A DNA stretch of 64,000 bases, from contig CAVPZG010000006.1 of NCBI GenBank assembly GCA_963710205.1, positions 124,001 to 188,000 of the forward strand, given 5' to 3'. This DNA comes from Pacificimonas sp963710205 (GTDB lineage Bacteria > Pseudomonadota > Alphaproteobacteria > Sphingomonadales > Sphingomonadaceae). The notes below the pieces were generated by a model. That model did not search any database. It was not told where the DNA came from and saw only the letters and a list, made by a program, of their open reading frames with translations. Numbering within the stretch: the stretch's first letter is position 1; every line of letters starts with the position of its first letter. The position numbers and the translations under genes are program-made. This document shows, piece by piece, positions 16,109 through 24,049 of the stretch.

Positions 16109-19072
16109 ATGTCGGGAAATATATTCAAGGCCACCGTTTCGGCCATCGCATTAACAGTCGCAGCGGGTGGGGCCACCTCCTCTGCGGCAATAGATCTGGG
16201 TCTGGGACTGGGACTGGGTGCAGCCCCGGTCACGCCGCAATATGGCGACATAGATCCGTTCTATGGCGACATCGATCCGTTCTACGGCGATATTGACCCG
16301 TTCTACGGCGATATCGATCCGTTCTACGGCAATATCGAGCCCTTCTATGGCGACATCAATCCGTTCTACGGCAATATCGAGCCCTTCTACGGCGACATCA
16401 ATCCGTTCTACGGCGATATCGAGCCGTTCTGGGGCTATAACAGCACGCAATATGGCAATATCGAGCCATTCTATGGTGACATCGCACCGTTCTGGGAACA
16501 GTTCGGCGTCAAGTGGCGCGCGCTTCGTACCGATTGGGAGAATGGCTTCAACGGCAAGCAGGTGCGCACTGGCCTCAATTCGCTTCTCGACGATACCCGG
16601 GCTTTCTGGGCACCGCAGCTGGAGAAGCGGGGCGTCGATTTCGACAGCGATATCGTGGCCGTCGTACTGGAGAAGAACGGCTTCAGCCTGACCGAGCAGT
16701 GGAAATTCAACGACGCCGGCAAGGCGCGCCGTGAGAAATTCATCATCGACCTTTATGATGCGCTGATGAACGAGAGCGGCCGCGACCGCGTCGATCACTG
16801 GATGGGGACGGCCAACTGGACGCCTGGCATCACGCAGGTCCAGTCGACCGGCGATCGCAGCACGATCGGTATCATCGACAGCGAGATCACCGGCCAGGAA
16901 GGCATTATCGAGCGGCTGCTCTACTCTGCTGGCCTCGGCGGCCTCGCCGGCTATCATGGTGCGGGCGTTGCCAGCCTGATCACCAGCCCGCACGACGGCA
17001 AGGGCCTGATGGGCATCGCGCCCAGAGCGCGCGTCGTTGCCTATAATCCATATGACAAGACCGGCACTGCCGACTGGGCGGACATCACGACCGGTATCGG
17101 CCAGCTGTCGCGCCGCGGTGCGAGCGTCATCAACCTGTCGCTGGGCGAAAAGGGCCAGGTTCTTGGACAGACCTGGAACAACGTCATTGGCGACGTCTTT
17201 GCGGACAGTCGCAACACGATCGAGAATCGCTACGATTTTTCAATCTTCGGCTTTGCCGCGAAGGGCGGCGTCCAGAACGCCGTGTTCGTCAAGGCCGCCG
17301 GTAATTCCGGAATCGCGCAGGAAAACGATATCGACTGGGATCTGGGCCAGCAGGCGACGTTCCTGATCGTCGGTTCAGTCGATCCGCTTGGCAAGATTTC
17401 GAATTTTTCCAATCGTCCGGGCGAAGCGTGCCTGCTGACGAATGGGAAATGCGCAAGTGGCAACCGTCTGATGGATCACTTCCTGGTTGCGCCGGGCGAA
17501 CAGATCCTGGTGTCCGACGGGCAGGGCGGGCTTGTTCGCCAGTCCGGCACGTCACTGGCGGCACCGCTTGTGTCGGGCGCCATCACGTTGATGCACGATC
17601 GCTGGTCCTGGCTGGCCGCCTTCCCCGAAGAGACGGCGCAGATCATCCTTGAATCGGCAACCGACCTTGGCGACAAGGGCGTCGACGAAGTTTACGGCCA
17701 TGGCTTGCTAAACGTGGAGGCGTCGCAGTCTCCGCTGGATTACAGCAAGCTGACGACCATCAAGCTCGGGAAAAAAGGTCTTGAGTTCGAATCGCTTAAA
17801 AAGGCGAAGATCGAAGACACGCTTCCGGTCTGGTCGCCTGCGGAAGACGCGCATATTCATGCATTTGAGCATGTCGGAAACACCTATCGCGACTTCCTGA
17901 TCCCGCTCTCCAACAAGCTCTACGGCAAGAAGAAGAAGGGCTATGGCGAATTTTTTCAGGACTTCCTGACGGATGATTTCTGGAATTACTGGAACAGCGA
18001 AGAGGAAGACGACAAAAAAGGAAAGAAGGACAAGAAGGACAAGAAGGACAAGGGTGACTTTACCGATGTCCGCAGCCTGAATTTCAAGTCGGGCGGTCTC
18101 GATGTCACCGTCAAGGGCACGTCCATGATGCGTTTCGCGTCCGATGGCCAGCTTGGTCCGGCGCATAACGAGATCGGCCTGAATTTCGGCAAGACCCAGT
18201 TCAAGATGGGTCATGGTGTCGGTGTGATGTCACTTTCGAACCAGGACGGCTTCGGACTGACCCGCGACCATGCGGAAGGACGTTCCGGCGTCAATCCTGT
18301 ACTCGGTTTCGCGTCTGGCGGTCCGTTCATGGGCGCGCTGCATGAAATCGATCCGTTCATCGCCTTTTCGGGCGGCATCACTTCGGCAAAGGTCGAGCAT
18401 GCCAAACAGAACGGTGTCGATGAGGCGACCCGCCGATCCTATATTGGCCTTGATGATTACGAGGCGATGGGCCTGACCTTTGGCCTTCACCTTACCCCAT
18501 CGGACAAGGTCGGCGTGAACCTAAACTACACGCGCCTCAATGAAGGCTCGGCGGTCCTTGGTGTGCAGTCGCAGGACGCTGACGACTTCGCTGGCGGGTC
18601 CGCGACCGACGCGCTGACGCTCGGCCTCGACGCCGACCTGCCCGGCGGCTTCCAGCTGGCGGCGAGTGCCACGGCCTCCCGCACCACGGGCGGCAATGCG
18701 GAGCGTTTGCTGAGCGTGTCCAAAAGCGGGATCGTGTCGACGGCCTTTGCGGCGTCGGTCACGAAGAACGGTGTCTTTGGCGGCAGCGATCTGATGCGCC
18801 TGACGGTTTCGCAGCCGCTTCACATCGAAGCGGGTTCGCTGGAGCTGAACCAGGGCGGCATCATCGACCGGTCGACCGGCGAGATCGGTGTGGTCACGTC
18901 ACGCTTCTCCGTCGCTGGCGAGGCACGGCCGCTGAACGCGGAGTTCCGCTATGTCGCACCGGTGATGAAGGGCGGTTCGTTCAGCCTCTATGGACGCGGC
19001 GACAGCAATCTGGACGGCATTGCCGGACGCGACGCCGTCAGCGCGGGGGCCCGTTTCAAGATCGGTTTCTGA
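16109..19072 (+). CDS. S8 subtilisin-like autotransporter protease with N-terminal YG(D/N)IxPF repeats
   Basis: A 987-residue secreted serine protease. After a signal peptide (about 1-28) and a Gly-Leu run come eleven copies of a heptapeptide Tyr-Gly-(Asp/Asn)-Ile-x-Pro-Phe: nine in tandem at residues 45-107 and two more at 115-128. The S8 domain has Asp257 (GIIDSEIT), His283 (YHGAGVASLI) and Ser482 (SGTSLAAPLVSGA), so the triad is intact. A lysine-rich linker follows near residue 640. The last 330 residues show alternating beta-strand patterns and end in FKIGF, as expected for an outer-membrane beta-barrel. It probably passes its own passenger to the cell surface. It is divergent from a Crp/Fnr gene. 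The repeats' function is unknown to me. Confidence 0.85.
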   Translation: MSGNIFKATVSAIALTVAAGGATSSAAIDLGLGLGLGAAPVTPQYGDIDPFYGDIDPFYGDIDPFYGDIDPFYGNIEPFYGDINPFYGNIEPFYGDINPFYGDIEPFWGYNSTQYGNIEPFYGDIAPFWEQFGVKWRALRTDWENGFNGKQVRTGLNSLLDDTRAFWAPQLEKRGVDFDSDIVAVVLEKNGFSLTEQWKFNDAGKARREKFIIDLYDALMNESGRDRVDHWMGTANWTPGITQVQSTGDRSTIGIIDSEITGQEGIIERLLYSAGLGGLAGYHGAGVASLITSPHDGKGLMGIAPRARVVAYNPYDKTGTADWADITTGIGQLSRRGASVINLSLGEKGQVLGQTWNNVIGDVFADSRNTIENRYDFSIFGFAAKGGVQNAVFVKAAGNSGIAQENDIDWDLGQQATFLIVGSVDPLGKISNFSNRPGEACLLTNGKCASGNRLMDHFLVAPGEQILVSDGQGGLVRQSGTSLAAPLVSGAITLMHDRWSWLAAFPEETAQIILESATDLGDKGVDEVYGHGLLNVEASQSPLDYSKLTTIKLGKKGLEFESLKKAKIEDTLPVWSPAEDAHIHAFEHVGNTYRDFLIPLSNKLYGKKKKGYGEFFQDFLTDDFWNYWNSEEEDDKKGKKDKKDKKDKGDFTDVRSLNFKSGGLDVTVKGTSMMRFASDGQLGPAHNEIGLNFGKTQFKMGHGVGVMSLSNQDGFGLTRDHAEGRSGVNPVLGFASGGPFMGALHEIDPFIAFSGGITSAKVEHAKQNGVDEATRRSYIGLDDYEAMGLTFGLHLTPSDKVGVNLNYTRLNEGSAVLGVQSQDADDFAGGSATDALTLGLDADLPGGFQLAASATASRTTGGNAERLLSVSKSGIVSTAFAASVTKNGVFGGSDLMRLTVSQPLHIEAGSLELNQGGIIDRSTGEIGVVTSRFSVAGEARPLNAEFRYVAPVMKGGSFSLYGRGDSNLDGIAGRDAVSAGARFKIGF
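16241..16492 (+). repeat. 21-bp tandem repeat array encoding YG(D/N)IxPF heptads
   Basis: Nine contiguous 21-bp units run from 16241 to 16429, and after a 21-bp interruption encoding WGYNSTQ two more run from 16451 to 16492. Each unit opens TAYGGC and closes with CCNTTC. Variation is mostly at the third and fifth codons (Asp/Asn, and Asp/Glu/Asn/Ala). The alternation NIEP-DINP in units 5 to 8 suggests duplication of two-unit blocks. Because the unit is a multiple of three, slippage would change copy number without frameshift. Confidence 0.95.
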
Positions 19073-19101
19073 TCCCGAAACGAAATCGACGGCAAACAAA
19101 G

Positions 19102-19152
19102 GGACGCGCGGAACGGGATAACCTGATCCGCGCGTCCTTCTGTTTGTTTTCT
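19102..19152 (+). terminator. Rho-independent terminator after the S8 protease gene
   Basis: An 11-bp perfect stem GGACGCGCGGA / TCCGCGCGTCC (19102-19112 and 19127-19137) with a 14-base loop, followed by a T-rich tail (TTCTGTTTGTTTTC). It separates the protease gene from the GGDEF-EAL gene. Confidence 0.85.
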
Positions 19153-19186
19153 AATAAAAAAAATACGTATCGCCATGCAAAACTAA

Positions 19187-19206
19187 GTTAAGGTTTGAAC
19201 GTTAAG
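19187..19206. promoter_or_regulatory. Direct GTTAAG repeats upstream of the GGDEF-EAL gene
   Basis: GTTAAG occurs at 19187-19192 and 19201-19206, 14 bases apart, in an AT-rich stretch 53 bases before the start codon. The hexamer is one base different from the GTTAAC boxes at 16014-16043. A regulator-binding role is inference. Confidence 0.3.
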
Positions 19207-19258
19207 TCGAAGCCAGTTCGGAACTGGGTCCGGACAGGACTGGGGAAATCAAACGCGG

Positions 19259-21877
19259 ATGCTGAAACGGTTTGCCATAGCAATGGTCCTGACGACCATC
19301 TTGCCATGCACGGCTGTTTTCGCCCAGACCGCGGACGCCGCGAAGGTCGGCGCCGGCGGCTATGATTCCGCTGTCGCCGCGGCGGGCCAGTCCATGATGG
19401 CACAGCCGGAAACCGCCCTCCAATACGCGGAACTCGCGGAAATCGAGGCGGATTCCATCCATGAGGCCGACGCCCGCGAAACCGCTGTGATCACATCGCT
19501 CTGGCTGCAGAGCGAAGCCCTCAGCCGGTTGCAGCGCGCGCCGGAAGCCGAACCGAAAATCGCCGAAGCGCTTGCCCGTATCGAGGCGCATGATCCCGGC
19601 AGCAAGCTGCATGGCGACATCCTGAAGGCGCGCGCATCGGTCGAAAGCAATGGCGGCGATGTCAACCAGGCGCTCGCCGATTTGCACAAGGCGCACAACA
19701 TCTTTCGCGATCTTGGCGAAACGCGGGGTCAGGCCATCGCGCTGCAAAATCTGGGGATGATATACTGGCGCGCGCGCGATTATGGCCGTGTTCTCAACTA
19801 TTACAGCCAGTCGAACGAGGTTTATCCCGACGATCCGGCGCTGACCATTTCCAGCAACAACAACCGCGGCAATGCCTATAAGGAAATGGGCAATTACGCT
19901 GCTGCGGAGGCGGCCTATGGAGAGTCGCTGTCAGAAGCGCGGGCGCTCGACAGCCCGACGCTGGAAGCGCGCATTCTCACCAATGTGGCGTCGGCGCAGT
20001 TCATGCAGGGCAAGCTGGCCGAAGCCGAGACGACCGCGAACGCAGGGCTGAAACTCGCCAGCGGCGAAGCGAATGTCTGGAAACCCTTTTTGTGGGGCGT
20101 GAAGGCGCAGATCGCTGCGGCCAGGAAGGATTTTCGCACGGCGCGCCGTCTGATCGAGCGGACCTTCGCGGGGACGAACCTGGACACGACCGACTGGATT
20201 TTCCGCGATTTCCACGACGCGGCGCGCCATATTTATGAAGCCCTCGGCGATCATGAAATGGCCTATCGCCATCTGACCGCGTTCGGCAGGCTGGAACAGG
20301 AGGCGATGGAGGCGGCCAGCTCCACCAACGCCGCCCTGCTCGCCGCGAAATTCGATGCGGCCAATCAGGAGCTGAGAATTACCAAGCTGGAAGCCGACCA
20401 GCTGAGGAATGACCGCCAGCTGCAGGATTCCGAAGCGCGGATTCAACTGATGACTGTCGGCGGCGTGATCGCGGCCTGCGCCGTGGTCCTGATCGTCTCG
20501 GTGCTGGGCTATGCCTTCCTGGCGGTTCGCCGTTCACACCGTGAAGTTTCGAGTGCCAACAACCAGCTTACCTATGCCGCCGAGCATGATGCGCTGACCG
20601 GCCTTGCCAACCGCCCGTCCTTCCGGACCCTCTTGCGTACCGCCCTCGACAAGCAGGCGGCGGGCGAGGGCGACTGCGCGCTGTTCCTGATCGACCTCGA
20701 CCGTTTCAAGGAAGTCAACGATACGCTCGGCCATGCCGCGGGTGACCTTCTCCTTTGCGGCGTTGCCGAACGGGTTCAGCGTCAGGTGGGCACCAGGGAC
20801 CGGGTCTGCCGTCTGGGCGGCGATGAGTTCGCCGTCGTCATCCGATCGACCGCCGACCATGCCGAACTCGCCAAACTGGCCGAGCGCATGATCGCGGACA
20901 TCTGCCGTCCCTTCGACCTGGATGAAGGCCGCGCGACCGTAGGCGCGACCATTGGCATCGCCCTTGGCGGTATCGACGGCAAGTCCATCGACGGATTGAC
21001 ACGGTCGGCCGATCTGGCGCTCTATTCCGCCAAGGATGCGGGCCGGGGACGCCATGTCTTCTATGAAATTTCCATGCGCGAGGCCGCCGATGATCGCCGC
21101 CGCCTTGAGCGCGATCTGAACGAGGCGCTGGCGCGCGGGCAGCTGAGCGTTCTTTACCAACCCATCGTCAATGCCCTGACACATGATGTGGAAGCCTATG
21201 AGGCACTGCTGCGCTGGGATCATCCCGAGCGCGGCGCCATTCCACCCGACATGTTCATCCCCATCGCCGAGGACGCCGGTCTGATTCACCGCATCGGCAG
21301 CTGGGTGCTGCGCACGGCGTGCGAAACGGCGATGTCCTGGCCGGAACATGTGAAACTTGCCGTCAATCTGAGTGCGCTTCAGGTGGAATCGGACGGCCTC
21401 GCCTCAACCGTGCTGTCCGCCCTCAGTGCGAGCGGCCTGGCGGCAAACCGGCTGGAGCTGGAAGTGACGGAAAGCGTGTTCCTGCGGCACGGCAACAAGA
21501 CCAATGCCATGCTGGGACGCCTCCGTTCGATCGGCGTCTCGCTTGCCCTCGACGATTTCGGGACGGGCTATTCATCGCTCGGCTATCTGCACCGCGCCGA
21601 ATTTTCCAAGATCAAGATCGACCGGTCGTTCGTCCGTGCCGCTGTGGACGGCTGGGACGAGGGCGTTGCCGTCATCGAGGCGATTGTGTCACTCGCAAGC
21701 GGCCTTGGCATGGTCACGACGGCGGAGGGCATTGAAACCGAAGACGAGCGGGAATCGATGGTCAAGCTTGGCTGTTCGCAGCTGCAGGGCTATCTGTTCG
21801 GCAAGCCCGCCACCAGTGCCATCACGCACAAGAATGATGGGCTGCGCCTGATCGCAGGGCGCGAAGCGGCGGCCTGA
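19259..21877 (+). CDS. TPR-sensor bifunctional GGDEF-EAL cyclic-di-GMP protein
   Basis: An 872-residue inner-membrane signalling protein. A signal peptide (about 1-24, ending VFAQTADA) leads into a periplasmic tetratricopeptide-repeat region (about 60-350). A transmembrane helix near 400-425 (VGGVIAACAVVLIVSVLGYA) is followed by a GGDEF domain with the intact motif GGDEF at 520-524 and an EAL domain with EALLRW at 648-653 and DDFGTGYSS at 765-773. Both catalytic motifs are intact, so it could make and break cyclic-di-GMP. A periplasmic TPR sensor suggests control by an envelope protein partner. It lies between the S8 protease gene and a second Crp/Fnr gene. Confidence 0.92.
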   Translation: MLKRFAIAMVLTTILPCTAVFAQTADAAKVGAGGYDSAVAAAGQSMMAQPETALQYAELAEIEADSIHEADARETAVITSLWLQSEALSRLQRAPEAEPKIAEALARIEAHDPGSKLHGDILKARASVESNGGDVNQALADLHKAHNIFRDLGETRGQAIALQNLGMIYWRARDYGRVLNYYSQSNEVYPDDPALTISSNNNRGNAYKEMGNYAAAEAAYGESLSEARALDSPTLEARILTNVASAQFMQGKLAEAETTANAGLKLASGEANVWKPFLWGVKAQIAAARKDFRTARRLIERTFAGTNLDTTDWIFRDFHDAARHIYEALGDHEMAYRHLTAFGRLEQEAMEAASSTNAALLAAKFDAANQELRITKLEADQLRNDRQLQDSEARIQLMTVGGVIAACAVVLIVSVLGYAFLAVRRSHREVSSANNQLTYAAEHDALTGLANRPSFRTLLRTALDKQAAGEGDCALFLIDLDRFKEVNDTLGHAAGDLLLCGVAERVQRQVGTRDRVCRLGGDEFAVVIRSTADHAELAKLAERMIADICRPFDLDEGRATVGATIGIALGGIDGKSIDGLTRSADLALYSAKDAGRGRHVFYEISMREAADDRRRLERDLNEALARGQLSVLYQPIVNALTHDVEAYEALLRWDHPERGAIPPDMFIPIAEDAGLIHRIGSWVLRTACETAMSWPEHVKLAVNLSALQVESDGLASTVLSALSASGLAANRLELEVTESVFLRHGNKTNAMLGRLRSIGVSLALDDFGTGYSSLGYLHRAEFSKIKIDRSFVRAAVDGWDEGVAVIEAIVSLASGLGMVTTAEGIETEDERESMVKLGCSQLQGYLFGKPATSAITHKNDGLRLIAGREAAA

Positions 21878-21882
21878 TCCCG

Positions 21883-22620
21883 CTAGCGGGAAGCGGGCAG
21901 CCAGTCCGCTGCGATGCTTTTGTAGCGATTCGAGAAGGACGAGATCTGCAATAAGCGGTCCTCGTCCAATATCGTCACTTCGCTGCCCTTTCGGTCAATC
22001 AGGCCATCCTCGCCAAGTTCCCGCAGCAGGCGGTTCACATGAACATGGGTCATGCCGGTGGCATCGCCGATCTCGGCCTGTGTCATGTTCAGATCGAACG
22101 TGTTTTCGAGTTCACTGTCGGTGATGCGCATGCGGCTGATCACTTCCATGATCAGCGCGGCAATGCGGGCCTTTCCGTCGGTTCGTCCGATCGAGCGCAG
22201 GCGGTCGCTGAGCGCGACCTGTTCCAGCATGGAAATCGTGTACAGCAGGGCGGCGATGCGCGGCTGTTCCTCGAAAATCACGGACAACCGTGCCTTTGGA
22301 ACGAGGCACACACGGACTTCCGTCACCGTCTGCACGGTGTTCGAGGCCGTGGTGAAGGGAATGCTGGTATTGCCGATCATGTCGCCGGGAAAGAAAAGCT
22401 TTAGAAGAGCCCTGCCGCCGTCGGCAAGCAGGGTCGAGGAATGCAAACGGCCTGCCTGCACCACGTAGAGCGCCTCCGCCGGTGTCTCATTTTCGGTGAA
22501 CAGCACATGTCCGGCCGGGTAGGTGACCGGATTTTCCTCGATTGCGCGTAAACACGCCTTTTCCTTGTCGGTCAGCGGCAGGTAATGTTGCAATTTTGCA
22601 ATAAAGCAGCCGTCCATCAT
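21883..22620 (-). CDS. Crp/Fnr family transcriptional regulator (copy 2)
   Basis: A 245-residue Crp/Fnr regulator with a cNMP-like sensing domain (ALYVVQAGRLHSSTLL, LFFPGDMIGN) and a winged helix (MTQAEIGDATGMTHVHVNRLLREL). It is a clear paralogue of the regulator at 15216-15959: both share the SMLEQVALSDRLRSIGR-type dimer helix, the HVNR recognition helix and a C-terminal aromatic-containing tail. There is no Fnr-type cysteine cluster. The start is one of the two adjacent ATG codons after a TTG at 22623. It converges on the GGDEF-EAL gene with 5 bases between stops, and its promoter region is shared with the divergent prolyl-hydroxylase gene. Confidence 0.9.
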   Translation of the reverse strand: MMDGCFIAKLQHYLPLTDKEKACLRAIEENPVTYPAGHVLFTENETPAEALYVVQAGRLHSSTLLADGGRALLKLFFPGDMIGNTSIPFTTASNTVQTVTEVRVCLVPKARLSVIFEEQPRIAALLYTISMLEQVALSDRLRSIGRTDGKARIAALIMEVISRMRITDSELENTFDLNMTQAEIGDATGMTHVHVNRLLRELGEDGLIDRKGSEVTILDEDRLLQISSFSNRYKSIAADWLPASR

Positions 22621-22731
22621 CAAATTTTTCCCGGTTATGCAGAGAATGTCGCACTAGCTTCAAAATCTGAGCATGGAAAGCTGCGGTCGCAAGCGTTGCT
22701 GATCGCCCCCGCAGGGTGGTATCATCTCTCG

Positions 22732-23382
22732 ATGACCTTCGTGACATCCTCTGTCGGCAGTGTGGCCTCCCGCCTGATGACATATCCGGGGATGCAGCGC
22801 GTGCCGACGCCAAAGCTGGACCTGTTCCGGCTGCGCGGTTTCCTGTCGGCGGACGAATGCGCGGGGCTGATCCAGCGTATTGATGCGAACCGCGCGCCAT
22901 CGACGATTGCCGATGTGGGCACCGCTGACGCGAATTTCCGGACCAGTGAGACATGCCATTTCGACGCGAACGATACGCTGGTGGCGCAGATCGATGCGCG
23001 GCTGTCGGCGCTTCTGGGAATATCGATCAGGTTTGGCGAGCCCATGCAGGGGCAGCGCTACGCCGTTGGACAGGAATTCAAGGCGCATACCGATTATTTC
23101 GAACCGAATGGCGCCGATCTTGCGACGACGCGTCAGGGGCCCGGCCAGCGGACCTGGACGGCGATGATCTATCTGAATGAACCCGAAGCGGGCGGAGCGA
23201 CACGCTTCAAGGTGATCAAGAAGTCCTTTCAGCCGGAGGCTGGCGCGCTTTTGGCCTGGAACAACCTGAAGCCCGATGGCCGCGTCAACGTATCGACGCT
23301 GCATCACGGTATGAAGGTGCGGGCCGGCACGAAATATGTCGTCACGAAATGGTATTGCCAGCGGCCCTGGGCGGGCGGCTGA
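22732..23382 (+). CDS. Prolyl 4-hydroxylase-like 2OG-Fe(II) oxygenase
   Basis: A 216-residue protein with a P4Hc-type double-stranded beta-helix domain. The HxD iron motif is His119-x-Asp121 (AHTDYFEPNG) and the distal His is at 191 or 192 (LHHGMKV), followed by the 2-oxoglutarate-binding lysine region (AGTKYVVTKWYC). LDLFRLRGFLSADEC opens the domain. It resembles bacterial prolyl-4-hydroxylase alpha-subunit homologues, whose substrates are mostly unknown. I start it at the ATG at 22732; an upstream in-frame ATG at 22585 would run back through the divergent regulator. Its stop abuts the convergent DsrE-like gene with no gap, sharing the palindrome TGATCA. Confidence 0.85.
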   Translation: MTFVTSSVGSVASRLMTYPGMQRVPTPKLDLFRLRGFLSADECAGLIQRIDANRAPSTIADVGTADANFRTSETCHFDANDTLVAQIDARLSALLGISIRFGEPMQGQRYAVGQEFKAHTDYFEPNGADLATTRQGPGQRTWTAMIYLNEPEAGGATRFKVIKKSFQPEAGALLAWNNLKPDGRVNVSTLHHGMKVRAGTKYVVTKWYCQRPWAGG

Positions 23383-23892
23383 TCAGAACGGATTCAGGGT
23401 ATAGCCCTGCTGTTGCAGCTGCGCATGGGCCGTCATGGCGGACAGCGCCATGTCTACACCGGGCAGGAGATCCCGTTTGGCAATGCCATGGGCGGCCGCG
23501 CTTTGACCGCAGAGCTGGATGCTGACCCCCCTTTCCAGGAGGGCGGCGATCAGCGGCGCGCTGGCATTGTCCGCGCCCGACACAAGATCCTTCGATGCGC
23601 CGCCATGAACGACAATGGCAAGGCGGACATTGTCCTGCGGCACGCCAGCCTCCACCAGCATGTTCATCAGCCGGGCTGCGCTTTCGATGCCCCGGTTGCG
23701 TGTGCCCGCTTCGGCCTGGGCCGCGACGTCGAAGGCGACGGCGAAGCTGGCCGTCGCGGCGATGGGGTCGCTTTGTTCGACGCTGGCAATCGGGCCAAAT
23801 TCAGGAATTGCGGGTCCCGCATGAAAGGCAGCCATGTCCTGTGCGGCGGCAGGCGCGGCGAGGGCAAGTGCGGCGGCGAGCATCATCCTCAT
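23383..23892 (-). CDS. Exported DsrE/F-like family protein
   Basis: A 169-residue DsrE-fold protein with a signal peptide (MRMMLAAALALAAPAAAQD). The C-terminal half has the DsrE pattern: LAIVVHGGASKDLVSG, then a conserved cysteine in ISIQLCGQSAAAHG-type sequence (residues about 125-135). DsrE/TusD proteins handle persulfide sulfur, but exported copies such as this are uncharacterised. It is the last gene of the cydA-cydB-DUF2474 run, 16 bases after DUF2474, which suggests a link to respiration under low oxygen or to sulfide stress; this is inference. Confidence 0.85.
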   Translation of the reverse strand: MRMMLAAALALAAPAAAQDMAAFHAGPAIPEFGPIASVEQSDPIAATASFAVAFDVAAQAEAGTRNRGIESAARLMNMLVEAGVPQDNVRLAIVVHGGASKDLVSGADNASAPLIAALLERGVSIQLCGQSAAAHGIAKRDLLPGVDMALSAMTAHAQLQQQGYTLNPF

Positions 23893-23908
23893 GCTGTGTC
23901 CTTTGAAA

Positions 23909-24049
23909 TCAGAGAAGCCAGGCCCGGATGACTAGCGATATAACGCCCAGCACCGCAACACTGCCCGCCCAGATACCCGCCATCCAGAGAAGACGCCGCC
24001 ACAGGGGACGATCCCTTTCATCGCCCGCTGCGACCGGCCGCCTAGTCAT
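23909..24049 (-). CDS. DUF2474 small membrane protein of the cytochrome bd operon
   Basis: A 46-residue protein with one transmembrane helix (LLWMAGIWAGSVAVLGVISLV) preceded by a basic, cytosolic N-terminus (RDRPLWRRLL). Size, position and the W-R-R-L pattern match DUF2474, the CydX/YbgT-like small subunit associated with cyanide-insensitive cytochrome bd oxidases. The ATG at 24049 overlaps the cydB stop by 8 bases. It probably packs against CydA or CydB to stabilise the haems, as CydX does in E. coli. Confidence 0.85.
   Translation of the reverse strand: MTRRPVAAGDERDRPLWRRLLWMAGIWAGSVAVLGVISLVIRAWLL

Noticed and set aside
17990..18060. Lysine-rich run in the S8 protease as a possible frameshift product
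   Set aside because: The frame continues unbroken on both sides and the codons for Lys, Asp and Gly alternate normally; it is a charged linker.
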